From assembly GCF_009601015.1 (NCBI RefSeq), contig NZ_WITJ01000005.1:62001-126000 (forward strand): a stretch of DNA of 64,000 nt. The letters run 5' to 3'. The notes below the pieces were generated by a model. That model was given only the letters and a program-made list of their open reading frames with translations. It did not search any database and was not told the DNA's origin. This document shows positions 26,514-35,131 of this stretch, in pieces (positions within the stretch are counted from its first letter, which is position 1; every line of letters begins with the position of its first letter). Source of the DNA: Lactococcus hircilactis (lineage in GTDB: Bacteria; Bacillota; Bacilli; Lactobacillales; Streptococcaceae). A program made the translations under genes and the position numbers.

Positions 26514-27805
26514 GAGCGAATGATCTCGATGATTTCTTTAGGAGAGGTGGCTTTGTCAGTAATGACAAGTGTTGATTTGAATTCTAAAACTAATTCGTCA
26601 GTAATGACAGCGTTGCTGTAAAGTGTGGCAAGCACTTCGCCTTTTTGTGTTTTATCCCCGACTTTTTTTGCAAGCTGAATGCCCGCTTCAAAATCAATGT
26701 GATCGTTTTTCGTGACACGTCCTGCACCTAATTTCATCGCAACAATGCCCATTCCATAAGCTTTTTCTTCTGTCACAAAGCCTGCTCTATCAGCCAAAAT
26801 ATCAATACGATAGGCTGTCTTTAACGGAGCACATAAGTGATCAAAAGCATCTGGATCTCCATTTTGAGCCCGCACCATCTCGACAAATTTTTCATACGCT
26901 TGCCCATGATCAAGATGAGAAAGGATGGCTTCAATTGACTTTTCAACACCTGCCAAAGACAGCATGATTTGTGCTAGTTCAGCGATGAACGTTCTAAATG
27001 CGTGTGTTCCTTTACCATGGAGCGTCTCAACTGCTTCTGTGATTTCATTACGATTGCCGATTGCAAAGCCTAAGGGCTGACTCATGTCAGTAATGACAGC
27101 GACCGTTTCACGTCCAACGGATTTTCCTAAATCGACCATTGTTTGTGCTAAAACACGCGCATCATCAACAGATTTCATGAATGCACCATCGCCCACTGTG
27201 ACATCAAGCAAAATCGCATGGCTCCCAGAAGCAATTTTTTTGGACATCACAGAGCTTGCAATTAACGGGATAATATCAACTGTCGCCGTCACATCACGCA
27301 AGGCATAAAGAAGTTTGTCAGCTTTGACAAGTTCTTCTGACTGCCCAATAATAGCAATGTTTGTTTTTTTGACTTGCTCGATAAAATCAGTTTCAGATTT
27401 TTCAATATTAAATCCTGGAATAGATTCCAATTTATCCAGAGTGCCACCTGTGTGACCCAAACCACGCCCTGACATTTTGGCAACTGGAACGCCAAACGAA
27501 GTAACAAGGGGTGCCAAAATCAAGGTCACCTTATCCCCCACACCGCCTGTGGAATGTTTATCAACTTTAATTCCAGGAATACTCCTTAAATCAAATTGCT
27601 TGCCAGAATTCACCATTGCCATCGTCAAATCTGCAGTTTCTTGCGTCGTCATTCCTCTGAAATAAATCGCCATCGCAAGTGCCGACATCTGATAGTCAGG
27701 GACGAAACCCGTCACATAATTTTCAATAATCCAATCAATTTCTTCTTTCGAAAATTGAGCGCCATTCCTTTTTTTCTGGATCAAATCCACCATTCTAAAG
27801 GTCAT
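26510..27805 (-). CDS. pdp: pyrimidine-nucleoside phosphorylase
   Basis: The 431-residue enzyme has the phosphate-binding KHSTGGVGDKVTL and the family signature SGRGLGHTGGTLDKLES. It splits uridine, thymidine and deoxyuridine to base plus (deoxy)ribose-1-phosphate. Operon order methyltransferase-pdp-small protein-deoC-cdd is compact. Three palindrome copies of the TAAT type (26554, 26596, 27085) and one degenerate copy (27316) lie in the gene, encoding VITD or VKAD. Confidence 0.95.
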   Translation of the reverse strand: MTFRMVDLIQKKRNGAQFSKEEIDWIIENYVTGFVPDYQMSALAMAIYFRGMTTQETADLTMAMVNSGKQFDLRSIPGIKVDKHSTGGVGDKVTLILAPLVTSFGVPVAKMSGRGLGHTGGTLDKLESIPGFNIEKSETDFIEQVKKTNIAIIGQSEELVKADKLLYALRDVTATVDIIPLIASSVMSKKIASGSHAILLDVTVGDGAFMKSVDDARVLAQTMVDLGKSVGRETVAVITDMSQPLGFAIGNRNEITEAVETLHGKGTHAFRTFIAELAQIMLSLAGVEKSIEAILSHLDHGQAYEKFVEMVRAQNGDPDAFDHLCAPLKTAYRIDILADRAGFVTEEKAYGMGIVAMKLGAGRVTKNDHIDFEAGIQLAKKVGDKTQKGEVLATLYSNAVITDELVLEFKSTLVITDKATSPKEIIEIIRS

Positions 27806-27807
27806 TT

Positions 27808-28413
27808 TTACTCCTTTTCTTTATACGATCGTAAAATATAATAGCCTTTATCTTTTGCAATCACATCACAATTTCCAAAGACTTCCACCATTTTTTTCTG
27901 AGCACTTGGTGCGCCTTGTTTTTTTTGAATAACGATAGTCAAATGTCCATTTTCATTCAACTGATCATACGCACCTTCTAAAATACCATGGACCACACTT
28001 TTGCCCGCACGAATTGGCGGATTACTGATGATGGCATCAAAACGCGTTGTGATCTTATCATAGAGATTTGATTTTAGAATCTTGTCAGTACTGACAGCAT
28101 TCAATTGAGCATTTTTTTCCGCCAATTCAAGCGCCCGAACATTGACATCAATCATCGTGAGTTCAAGATTATACCGCTTGGAAAGCGTTAGACCAAGCGC
28201 ACCATACCCACAACCAACATCTAAAAGTGTTTTTGCCTCTATAGGTAAAAAGTGTTCCAATAACACACGTGAGCCATAATCAATCGCCGATTTACTAAAA
28301 ACGCCTGCATCCGTCACAAAAACCATCGGAATCCCCAGTAAATTAACCTTTATTTGATTTAAATCGTGCGCTAAATCACGATTATCCTCATAATACATAT
28401 TTGTTTTAACCAT
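27808..28413 (-). CDS. class I SAM-dependent methyltransferase (RsmC/YbxB-like)
   Basis: From ATG 28413 (MVKTNMYYEDNRDLAHDL) the protein has 201 residues. SAM motif LLDVGCGYGALGL and the NPPI catalytic motif in ISNPPIRAG mark the RsmC-like 16S rRNA guanine-N2 methyltransferase family. The gene ends two bases before pdp and begins the salvage operon. A palindrome copy at 28083 encodes VSTD. Confidence 0.88.
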   Translation of the reverse strand: MVKTNMYYEDNRDLAHDLNQIKVNLLGIPMVFVTDAGVFSKSAIDYGSRVLLEHFLPIEAKTLLDVGCGYGALGLTLSKRYNLELTMIDVNVRALELAEKNAQLNAVSTDKILKSNLYDKITTRFDAIISNPPIRAGKSVVHGILEGAYDQLNENGHLTIVIQKKQGAPSAQKKMVEVFGNCDVIAKDKGYYILRSYKEKE

Positions 28414-28598
28414 GATACCCATTTTAACATAAAAAGCCAAAAAATGAGTGTCAAATTTTTCTAATCTACTTTTTTTTTTGAAAACTGTTTCTTTTCATGT
28501 TTTGTCAGTACTGACAGCTTTTTTCAATTCGATTTGTAAGCGGTCATCACTTTGATTTTTTTTATGTTTTCTATCAAGAAAAAAATAAGAGTTTGTGC

Positions 28599-28604
28599 TA
28601 AAAT
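28599..28604 (+). promoter_or_regulatory. extended -10 of a possibly leaderless coaA transcript
   Basis: TGCTAAAAT (extended -10) ends six bases before the coaA ATG. There is no Shine-Dalgarno between them. Confidence 0.5.
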
Positions 28605-28610
28605 AGACGC

Positions 28611-29531
28611 ATGAATGAATTCACAAATTATGACGAAATCAGCCGTGAAAAATGGCAAAATTTATACAAAACCTCAATTGCACCACTGACCAAAAACGAA
28701 TTAGAAAGTATTCGCTCACTCAATGACGAAATCTCCCTTCAAGACGTACAGGATGTCTATCTTCCGCTCGTTCATTTGGTTCGACTTTACAAAAAAAATC
28801 TGGAAGACATGAGTTTTTCAAAAGGTCTTTTTTTACAAAAAATCGTGAAAACGCCACCATTAATTATCGGGATTTCTGGTTCTGTAGCTGTTGGAAAGTC
28901 AACAACAGCAAGACTTGTACAGCTGCTTTTATCTCGTGCTTTTAAAAAATTATCAGTAGAACTTGTCACTACTGACGGATTTTTATTTCCCAATCAAGTA
29001 TTAGAAGCACGTCATTTATTGGACAGAAAAGGATTTCCAGAAAGCTATGACATGGAGCGATTGCTTCAATTTTTGTATCAAATAAAAAATGGTGAACATT
29101 GTCAAGTCCCGATTTATTCTCATGAAATTTATGATATTCTCCCTGAACAGATGCAAGAAATTGATAATCCAGACATCTTGATTGTCGAAGGGATTAATGT
29201 GCTGCAAAGCCCCCAAAGTCAACTGATTTACGTCAGTGATTTTTACGACTTTTCAATCTATGTTGACGCAAACGAAGCAATCATTGAAAAATGGTATTTG
29301 GAACGTTTTGACAGTTTATTAAAATTAGCCGAATCCGACGAAAGCAACTATTATCACCAATTCACAAAACTTCCGTATGATGAAGTGGTCGCACTTGCAC
29401 GTGACACGTGGGCAAAAGTCAATCGCATTAATCTAAAACAATACATTGAACCCACAAGAAATCGCGCAGAAATCATCCTTCATAAAACAGATAACCATCA
29501 CGTTGATAAAATTTATCTTAAAAAATTCTAA
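28611..29531 (+). CDS. coaA: type I pantothenate kinase
   Basis: The 306-residue kinase has the P-loop [14 protein letters not shown] near residue 90, [22 protein letters not shown], and the CoaA-type N-terminus. It phosphorylates pantothenate, the first step of coenzyme A synthesis, and type I enzymes are feedback-inhibited by CoA. It is divergent from the methyltransferase-pdp operon. The start lacks a ribosome site and is discussed as leaderless. Confidence 0.95.
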   Translation: MNEFTNYDEISREKWQNLYKTSIAPLTKNELESIRSLNDEISLQDVQDVYLPLVHLVRLYKKNLEDMSFSKGLFLQKIVKTPPLIIGISGSVAVGKSTTARLVQLLLSRAFKKLSVELVTTDGFLFPNQVLEARHLLDRKGFPESYDMERLLQFLYQIKNGEHCQVPIYSHEIYDILPEQMQEIDNPDILIVEGINVLQSPQSQLIYVSDFYDFSIYVDANEAIIEKWYLERFDSLLKLAESDESNYYHQFTKLPYDEVVALARDTWAKVNRINLKQYIEPTRNRAEIILHKTDNHHVDKIYLKKF

Positions 29532-29620
29532 AACGAACGGATAAAATGAACGAAAGTTGCCTCAAAGTAGTGCTTTCAACTAATTTATGATAAAATAAAA
29601 CAGTAATATTTTTTAATAAA

Positions 29621-29649
29621 CAAAAGTAAAAATGATACTTTTGTATTTT
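29621..29649 (+). promoter_or_regulatory. hairpin in the guaA leader
   Basis: CAAAAGTA / TACTTTTG with a short loop followed by TATTTTTG, directly before the guaA ribosome site. It looks like a weak terminator and could be an attenuator; evidence is only structural. Confidence 0.35.
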
Positions 29650-29665
29650 TGATATGGAGGTCCTC

Positions 29666-31207
29666 TTGCTAGATCACAAACTAGAAACCATCATCGTCTT
29701 AGACTATGGTTCGCAGTATAATCAGCTGATTTCGCGACGAATTCGCGAAATTGGTGTCTTTTCTGAGCTCAAATCACACAAGATTACAGCGAGCGAAGTT
29801 CGTGAAATTGCGCCGATCGGAATTATTCTTTCTGGTGGGCCAAATTCTGTTTATGATAAAGGTTCATTTGATATTGATCCTGAAATTTTCGAACTCGGTC
29901 TTCCTATTCTTGGCATTTGTTATGGCATGCAACTCATGAGTTATAAACTCGGTGGAAACGTTGAAGCTGCCGAAGATCGTGAATACGGAAAAGCCATGAT
30001 GACAGTACAAAAAACATCAGAGCTTTTTGATCATACCCCAAGTTCACAACAGGTTTTAATGAGCCACGGTGATAAAGTCACAGCAATCCCAGAAGGATTC
30101 GAAGTGATTGCAACCTCAAAAAACAGTCCTTATGCTGCTGTTGAAGACAAAAATCGTCGTTTTTATGGCATTCAATTTCACCCAGAAGTGCGTCATTCCA
30201 TTTACGGGACTGATATTTTGCGTAATTTTGCCCTCCAAATTTGCGGTGCAAAAGGTGATTGGTCAATGGAAAATTTCATTGAAATGCAAATTGATGCGAT
30301 TCGTAAAAAAGTAGGAGATAAAAAAGTACTGCTTGGCTTGTCTGGAGGTGTTGATAGTTCAGTTGTTGGCGTGCTTTTGCAACGAGCAATTGGAGATCAG
30401 CTGACTTCAATATTTGTGGATCATGGTTTCTTAAGAAAAGGCGAAGCTGACCAAGTCATGGACACCCTAGGTGGAAAATTCGGACTCAACATCATCAAAG
30501 TGGATGCTCAAAAACGCTTTATGGACAAGCTTGAAGGACTTTCAGATCCAGAAACAAAACGTAAGATTATCGGAAATGAATTCGTTTATGTCTTTGACGA
30601 CGAAGCCACAAAACTTAACGGCATTGAGTTTCTTGCTCAAGGAACCCTTTATACTGACGTCATCGAATCTGGAACAGATACTGCACAAACGATCAAGTCA
30701 CACCATAATGTTGGTGGACTTCCAGAAGACATGCAATTTCAGCTCATAGAACCCCTCAACACCTTATTTAAAGACGAGGTCCGTGCATTAGGAACACAAC
30801 TCGGAATGCCTGATGATATTGTTTGGCGTCAACCTTTCCCTGGGCCAGGACTCGCCATTCGAGTCCTCGGTGATTTGACCGAAGAAAAACTCGAAACCGT
30901 CCGTGAATCAGATGCTATTTTGCGTGAAGAAATCGCTGCAGCAGGGCTCGAACGCGACGTGTGGCAATACTTCACTGTCAACACAGACGTTCGCTCAGTC
31001 GGCGTCATGGGAGATGGTAGAACATACGACTATACAATAGCAATCCGTGCGATCACCTCAATTGACGGCATGACAGCTGACTTTGCGAGACTCCCATGGG
31101 AGATTCTCCAAAAAATCTCCGTCCGTATCGTAAATGAAGTGGATCATGTCAACCGCATCGTCTATGATATCACAAGTAAACCACCTGCAACTGTAGAGTG
31201 GCAATAA
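29666..31207 (+). CDS. guaA: GMP synthase (glutamine-hydrolysing)
   Basis: Start taken as TTG 29666, six bases after GGAGG; an in-frame ATG at 29654 would overlap the ribosome site. 513 residues. The amidotransferase half has [11 protein letters not shown] with the nucleophilic Cys and FHPEV; the ATP-pyrophosphatase half has [10 protein letters not shown]; the C-terminal dimerisation domain ends VEWQ. It converts XMP to GMP. The last codons form the attachment site for the two elements that follow; the insertion preserves the reading frame and stop. Confidence 0.95.
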   Translation: MLDHKLETIIVLDYGSQYNQLISRRIREIGVFSELKSHKITASEVREIAPIGIILSGGPNSVYDKGSFDIDPEIFELGLPILGICYGMQLMSYKLGGNVEAAEDREYGKAMMTVQKTSELFDHTPSSQQVLMSHGDKVTAIPEGFEVIATSKNSPYAAVEDKNRRFYGIQFHPEVRHSIYGTDILRNFALQICGAKGDWSMENFIEMQIDAIRKKVGDKKVLLGLSGGVDSSVVGVLLQRAIGDQLTSIFVDHGFLRKGEADQVMDTLGGKFGLNIIKVDAQKRFMDKLEGLSDPETKRKIIGNEFVYVFDDEATKLNGIEFLAQGTLYTDVIESGTDTAQTIKSHHNVGGLPEDMQFQLIEPLNTLFKDEVRALGTQLGMPDDIVWRQPFPGPGLAIRVLGDLTEEKLETVRESDAILREEIAAAGLERDVWQYFTVNTDVRSVGVMGDGRTYDYTIAIRAITSIDGMTADFARLPWEILQKISVRIVNEVDHVNRIVYDITSKPPATVEWQ

Positions 31208-31209
31208 AA
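31192..31209. other. attL: element attachment repeat at the guaA 3' end
   Basis: TGTAGAGTGGCAATAAAA covers the last guaA codons and stop. TGTAGAGTGG(C/G)AATAA recurs at 38556-38571 (one difference) and GAGTGGCAATAAAA recurs exactly at 46469-46482. Confidence 0.8.
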
Positions 31210-31320
31210 TTCACGAAACACAAAGAATTATGATTGTGGGAAAAGTGCTATAAATCAACGAAACAACATCTTTTGAAATCGAAATTTCTCGAAAAGAGCC
31301 GAGATTTCACTACTAAATTA

Positions 31321-31360
31321 AGTGCTAAAAATTATTTTCAATGATTTTTAGCACTTTTTC
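31321..31360 (+). terminator. terminator downstream of guaA, inside element 1
   Basis: AGTGCTAAAAAT / ATTTTTAGCACT hairpin followed by a T run. It replaces the native guaA terminator displaced by the insertions. Confidence 0.8.
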
Positions 31361-31453
31361 TTTATTGAAGATATTTTAAGTCGGACATACCGTTTGAATT
31401 CTACTATACAAAGAGTAAAATAAAGGTACATAAAAATAATGGAGGTCATTATT

Positions 31454-31618
31454 ATGACTGAAAAACCTAACTATCAACTCATCCATGACGGACTTGTAGA
31501 ACTCGCTAAACTCTTTGATAATCCTGATAGTGCTGGTGGGATCATGCAAGAGATTGAACCCGATGCAGATTTAACACTAGATTTCGATGGGCTTGCTGTG
31601 CAAGGATTTCAAAAGTAA
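31454..31618 (+). CDS. small acidic protein of element 1, unknown
   Basis: A 54-residue frame starting MTEKPNYQLIHDGLVELAKL with a strong GGAGGT ten bases upstream and a terminator right after its stop. The protein is acidic (DNPDSAGG, EIEPDADLTLDFDG) with no membrane part. No family is recognised. Confidence 0.6.
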   Translation: MTEKPNYQLIHDGLVELAKLFDNPDSAGGIMQEIEPDADLTLDFDGLAVQGFQK

Positions 31619-31619
31619 C

Positions 31620-31661
31620 AAAAAAAGGATTTTCAGATAATATCTGAAAGTCCTTTTTTGT
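31620..31661. terminator. bidirectional terminator
   Basis: AAAAAAGGA-TTTTCAGATA / TATCTGAAAG-TCCTTTTTT hairpin with A and T runs between converging small gene and XRE regulator. Confidence 0.8.
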
Positions 31662-31668
31662 TCAAAAT

Positions 31669-31986
31669 CTACTCTTTATCCTTTGGCAGTCTGTTTTGAA
31701 CAACTAAATCAATAAATTGTAAAATTAACTCTATTTCTTCGTCGTTCAGCCCATTTAACGCTAATTTGTCGGGCAGTTTATCAGATAGCCCCAACAGATA
31801 ATCTGATGACACACCAAAAATATCGCATATTTTCATTAACCCTTCAACGCTAGGATATGATTTGCCCTGTTCATATGACGCAACTGCCCAACTGGACAAA
31901 TTAAGTTTTTGTGCTAATTCTGCTTGAGAAAGCTTTTTGGCTTTCCGCAAACTTCTCAATTTATTTCCTATGTATTCTTTTCCCAT
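31669..31986 (-). CDS. XRE-family (CI-like) repressor of element 1
   Basis: Start MGKEYIGNKLRSLRKAK (31986) gives 105 residues with an N-terminal helix-turn-helix (LSQAELAQKLNLSSWAVASYEQGKSYPS) and the SDYLLGLSD signature, then an acidic C-terminal helix. It probably represses the divergent genes or excision. No Shine-Dalgarno precedes the ATG and a TACAAT box lies ten bases upstream, so it may be leaderless like many phage repressors. Confidence 0.85.
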   Translation of the reverse strand: MGKEYIGNKLRSLRKAKKLSQAELAQKLNLSSWAVASYEQGKSYPSVEGLMKICDIFGVSSDYLLGLSDKLPDKLALNGLNDEEIELILQFIDLVVQNRLPKDKE

Positions 31987-32127
31987 ATCTATAATTATTG
32001 TACAAATTTGATATGGAATATAAATACTCACACCGTAATTAAAATGCTCAATATGGTCAAAATATGATATAATAAATACTGAATTAGCATTCAAATTACC
32101 TGAAATCAACTGAACGGAGGAGTTTAA

Positions 32128-33156
32128 ATGAATTGTAATTTCTGTGGTGACTGGTTACCAAAAGGGACAGGAATTTGCCCGCATTGTGGAACACGTCAAA
32201 ATCTCTCTTATGGTGGAGAAGTTAGCAGTGCTGTTGGCGAAGCAGCAGGTAATGCTTTAGGAGCAGCTATCGTTGCCATTATCGTTATTGTAGTACTTCT
32301 TGCGATTCTCCCTGTTGCAATTTTGAATCCTTTGACCATTTATTTATTGCTGATACGAGGCAAACGTTTTCCGAGTATTGGCACTAGAGGACGTAAGTTA
32401 ATTTTCCAAGGGTCTATTATTTATACAGCATGGTTAATAATCATTTTTAGCCTTGGCCTTGTTTTTCCTAACCTATTCTATCCAAACATTGGAAAACCCT
32501 TTGTCATTATCAATTTACTAATTATTGGTGCGGTATTTCTAGCATTCATTATTGAAAATATTCGTGGAAATCTAAGTCAAAAACGGATTGGGCGTGCTAT
32601 CTGGCGTTCAGTGGTTATTGTTGCCCTTTTCTGCTGTGCAACTTTTTCAAGTGCGCTCATCATGGCGTATAATACTTCAAATGCGCCAACTATTATACAA
32701 AATAAGCAAAATGCAGCAGAGAATAAAATTCTTCAGCAAAAACAAGATAAATATGCTTCTGAAATTGCTTCCTCTAAATTTACTAATAATCAAATCAAAT
32801 CCCAGCTAGAAAAATTGGGTTATCTCAGTGGTGACAATACAAAGGCTACTTTTTCTTCCCCTGTGTATGGTGCAAGCAAACTGGGAGGTTTTTTCAATAT
32901 CTATCCAATAGGAGTTCATCGTTATCCGATGATTTATATTATACAAATCACGAGCGATTCAGACTCTGGTTATTCTGGGATTGGTCATTTTGAGGGCACA
33001 GATGGTAGTTTGCAAATTAAGTCGTTATCAGAATTTAATAAAGCCAATCATCTTAACTTAAAAGTTGGGGACTGGTACATGACAAAAGAGCCTACTCCAG
33101 ATGAACACGGAACACCACAAGAGCTAACTTCTCTCAGCCAAATTCCAAATTTTTAA
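32128..33156 (+). CDS. zinc-ribbon multi-TM protein of unknown function
   Basis: The 342-residue protein starts behind GGAGGAG with a zinc ribbon (CNFCGDWLPKGTGICPHCG). Four or five membrane helices follow (residues about 46-70, 90-115, 125-145, 165-185). The C-terminal half is extracellular or cytoplasmic and begins with a short coiled coil (IIQNKQNAAENKILQQKQDKY), with a compact beta-rich tail. Family not recognised. Divergent from the XRE gene, its promoter (TATAAT near 32068) is probably under XRE control. Confidence 0.6.
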   Translation: MNCNFCGDWLPKGTGICPHCGTRQNLSYGGEVSSAVGEAAGNALGAAIVAIIVIVVLLAILPVAILNPLTIYLLLIRGKRFPSIGTRGRKLIFQGSIIYTAWLIIIFSLGLVFPNLFYPNIGKPFVIINLLIIGAVFLAFIIENIRGNLSQKRIGRAIWRSVVIVALFCCATFSSALIMAYNTSNAPTIIQNKQNAAENKILQQKQDKYASEIASSKFTNNQIKSQLEKLGYLSGDNTKATFSSPVYGASKLGGFFNIYPIGVHRYPMIYIIQITSDSDSGYSGIGHFEGTDGSLQIKSLSEFNKANHLNLKVGDWYMTKEPTPDEHGTPQELTSLSQIPNF

Positions 33157-33188
33157 ACACTAAAAATTTCAAAAGGAAAATTCACACA

Positions 33189-33997
33189 ATGAAAACAACA
33201 AAAATCATCGCAGCTACAGGTATCTTAGTCCTCCTCATTGCGGGAGGGGCAACCTATGGCATCATTCAGCATGATAATGCTGTACACGCCGCAAATGTAA
33301 AACATGATAAATTAGTCAAAACAGAGAAAACAAATTTAGAGGTAGCGACTGCAGCCGTTGAGCAAGCCTACAAATCAAGAAAAGCTCAAGATATTAAAAC
33401 TACCTATACCGCTATTGACAAACTTGACAAAAATCAGCAAAAAGACAAAACATCCTTAAGCGACAAGATGACTAAATTGAACGGCTTTCTGTCTCAAATT
33501 GCCGCAGTTAACACAGCATTGCAAAGGCTACAAAATCAAAAGTTGATTCAGACATTAACGCAACCCAAGACCTTATAAACAAAGAAACAGACATCTATTT
33601 AAAAAGTGACAAGACAAGCGCACAAAGTAAGCTCAATGCTATAAAAACTCAAATAGCAAAGGCTAAAGCTGCGGCTGATGCTAAAGCAAAGGCTGATGCG
33701 GCGGCAAATCAAGCAGCTCAAAATACGGCTCAAGCCGCACAAGACACTGGAGCAAGTAATGGGGGTGAGTCAAACCCTGCTCAACAAGCTCCAGCACAAC
33801 AAGCACCTGTACAACAAACTCCAGCGCAACAAGCGCCTGCACAACCTGCTCCTGCACAACCTGCTCCTGCACAACCGGCGCCACCGGCTACAAGCAATAA
33901 TGACGCACAACATGCTGCTGAGAATGTTACACCACCGGCAAACGGGTATGCGGGATATGGACAAAACAAAGATGGTAGTGATCCGTTCCACTTCTAA
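33189..33997 (+). pseudogene. membrane-anchored/secreted Ala-Pro-Gln-rich protein, split by a -1 frameshift
   Basis: The first frame (ATG 33189, stop 33578) has an N-terminal signal/anchor (IIAATGILVLLIAGGATYGII) and a helical K/D/T-rich region. From about 33512 the -1 frame continues the same composition (AKATKSKVDSDINATQDLINK) to a stop at 33997, with Ala/Lys-rich helix, PAQQ repeats and a C-terminal YGQNKDGSDPFHF. The overlap (33512-33578) contains no classic heptanucleotide slippery site, so a one-base deletion is the simplest reading. Joined, it would be about 270 residues. The role is unknown; it could be a surface partner of the zinc-ribbon protein. Confidence 0.6.
33776..33890 (+). 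repeat. PAQQ / PAQP-encoding short repeats
   Basis: Imperfect 12-15 base repeats of CAACAAGC(T/G)CC(A/T)GCA type encode PAQQAPAQQAPVQQ and then PAPAQ units in the -1 frame of the broken secreted protein. Such tracts often vary in copy number. Confidence 0.7.
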
Positions 33998-34023
33998 TAA
34001 CACAAACAAAGGAGATTATACCT

Positions 34024-34179
34024 ATGTATGATGCGTATGAATCACGTCGTAGAGAACAGTCCAAACAAGACTTACAAGCCTTGCAGAAATCTGTTGAAAC
34101 GACAACATATAAAGATGACCCTCGATTTAAACTATTAGAAGCTTCTCAACAAGTTATTGTCACTCAAGTAATGAATTAA
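34024..34179 (+). CDS. small hydrophilic protein of element 1, unknown
   Basis: A 51-residue frame MYDAYESRRREQSKQDL... behind AAGGAGA and followed by a terminator. It is helical and charged (TTYKDDPRFKLLEASQQVI). No family recognised. The strong ribosome site and terminator support expression. Confidence 0.6.
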   Translation: MYDAYESRRREQSKQDLQALQKSVETTTYKDDPRFKLLEASQQVIVTQVMN

Positions 34180-34205
34180 AGACTGTCTAAGACGGTCTTT
34201 TTTTT
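34180..34205 (+). terminator. terminator of the element 1 rightward operon
   Basis: AGACTGTC / GACGGTCT hairpin with TAA loop and a T8 run. Confidence 0.8.
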
Positions 34206-34263
34206 GAGGTTATCTATTTAGTTTCCACCCTATGCTCCACTTAATAACACCATTTGGTAATAA

Positions 34264-34407
34264 CTCTATATCATGACTAATATTTGTACAACATGTGCCA
34301 TGATATACTACGATTTCATGATTCCACTATATATATCACATAATATACCACTACATTTTAACTAAATCAGGACTAATGATACAACGTTATATTGTCATGA
34401 TATAGAG
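34264..34407. repeat. 14-base perfect inverted repeats flanking 116 bases
   Basis: CTCTATATCATGAC at 34264-34277 and its exact complement GTCATGATATAGAG at 34394-34407; a related CCATGATATAC word lies between them. The layout suggests protein-binding sites at an origin or promoter. Confidence 0.55.
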
Positions 34408-34710
34408 CAATTTTATAGTCACGCTCAATAGTTCTTTTTAACATTTTTTAAAGCATTTTAGCTAAAAAACGACACCCCCTTTTTCTTTTCAATTTATTTT
34501 GATAAAATATAATTAAAGATAGCACAGCACCATATGTAGCAACAGAGCCGACCCACAATTTTAAGTGGAGGAATCGGAGCCGACGAGTACACGGAAGAGA
34601 AAGGCCGTTTCTACTCGAATCGAACAAATGCACCGCGCCGCTATTGACCTATTTCATGATTGGAATAGGAGATGACGGCGGGGTGCATTTCTATTTATTT
34701 TTTAAACGGA

Positions 34711-34740
34711 AGCCCCGCCATACACTGGACGGGGCTTTTT
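34711..34740 (+). terminator. GC-rich terminator of a putative element 1 RNA
   Basis: AGCCCCG(CCA) / (TGGA)CGGGGCT hairpin with T6 run. No coding gene ends immediately before it, so it may end a non-coding transcript that includes the long hairpin. Confidence 0.7.
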
Positions 34741-34776
34741 TCATCCCCTTAATGTCAAAAGGAAATAGTAACTACC

Positions 34777-34962
34777 ATGGAAAAACTAATTAAAAAATAA
34801 GAAATCGAAGAAATGGGCTTTGACCCCAAAACAACTACGCGAATCTGGCGAGCAATCAAAAAATTGCTAAAGGATGATGGCTACACTATTTACACTAGCC
34901 GTACAAAACAAGTGCCACAGTCCTATTTATTTCGAGTGCTCGGAACGGAAAAAGATGAATAA
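34777..34962 (+). pseudogene. DUF3173-type small protein broken by an early stop
   Basis: The frame MEKLIKK-stop-EIEEMGFDPKTTTRIWRAIKKLL... has a TAA as codon 8 (34798-34800). The rest (DGYTIYTSRTKQVPQSYLFRVLG) parallels the intact DUF3173 protein of element 2 at 41906. DUF3173 proteins accompany integrases of integrative elements and probably act in excision. A restart at ATG 34813 would give 49 residues but lacks a ribosome site. Confidence 0.55.
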
Positions 34963-35040
34963 CTTACTGAACCCCGTAGGGTAGGGAATATGGGAACATA
35001 TTTCCGCACGGCGAAGCCGTTCCTTTGGCGCATAGCGACA

Positions 35041-35092
35041 AAGCCCGTACTTTACGCAAGTAAAGTATAACGGGCTATACTTCACTAATGTG
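35041..35092 (+). other. oriT of the pMV158/MobV type
   Basis: Nested inverted repeats lie directly upstream of the relaxase: TACTTTAC-GCAA-GTAAAGTA (35048-35067), AGCCCGT...ACGGGCT (35042-35076) and AAGTATA-ACGGGC-TATACTT (35063-35082). Layout and sequence parallel the pMV158 oriT (ACTTTAT...ATAAAGTATAGTGTG/TTATACTTTACATG), which places the likely nick in the loop around 35074-35076. Confidence 0.75.
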
Positions 35093-35131
35093 AAACAAAG
35101 AAAAATGAAAGATAAAAAAGGGAGAATAAAG

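Larger units (their letters stand above)
25555..28516. repeat. dispersed palindrome, middle cluster
   Basis: Sites start at 25555 (cdd), 26554, 26596, 27085 (pdp, GTCAGTAATGAC form), 28083 (methyltransferase) and 28503 (intergenic). A degenerate copy lies at 27316 and GTCACTACTGAC at 28974 in coaA. Coding copies all read VSTD or VITD. Confidence 0.85.
34206..34776. other. non-coding control stretch of element 1
   Basis: No firm gene. The AT-rich left part carries a perfect 14-base inverted repeat (34264-34277 and 34394-34407) with internal CATGATATA words. The GC-rich right part (34540-34740) carries a long hairpin (34626-34640 with 34676-34690, 14 of 15 paired) and a strong terminator (34711-34735). 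A 36-codon GTG frame near 34565 exists but lacks a ribosome site. Function as replication origin or regulatory RNA is possible. Confidence 0.5.

Noticed and set aside
33678-34031. Long plus-strand frame and two minus-strand Cys/Ala-rich frames over the PAQQ repeats
   Set aside because: They are by-products of the CAACAAGC-type repeats. The coherent product is in another frame that continues from the signal-anchor piece.
34565-34675. 36-codon GTG frame in the GC-rich part of element 1
   Set aside because: Immediately preceded by a stop, no ribosome site; the hairpins explain the region better.
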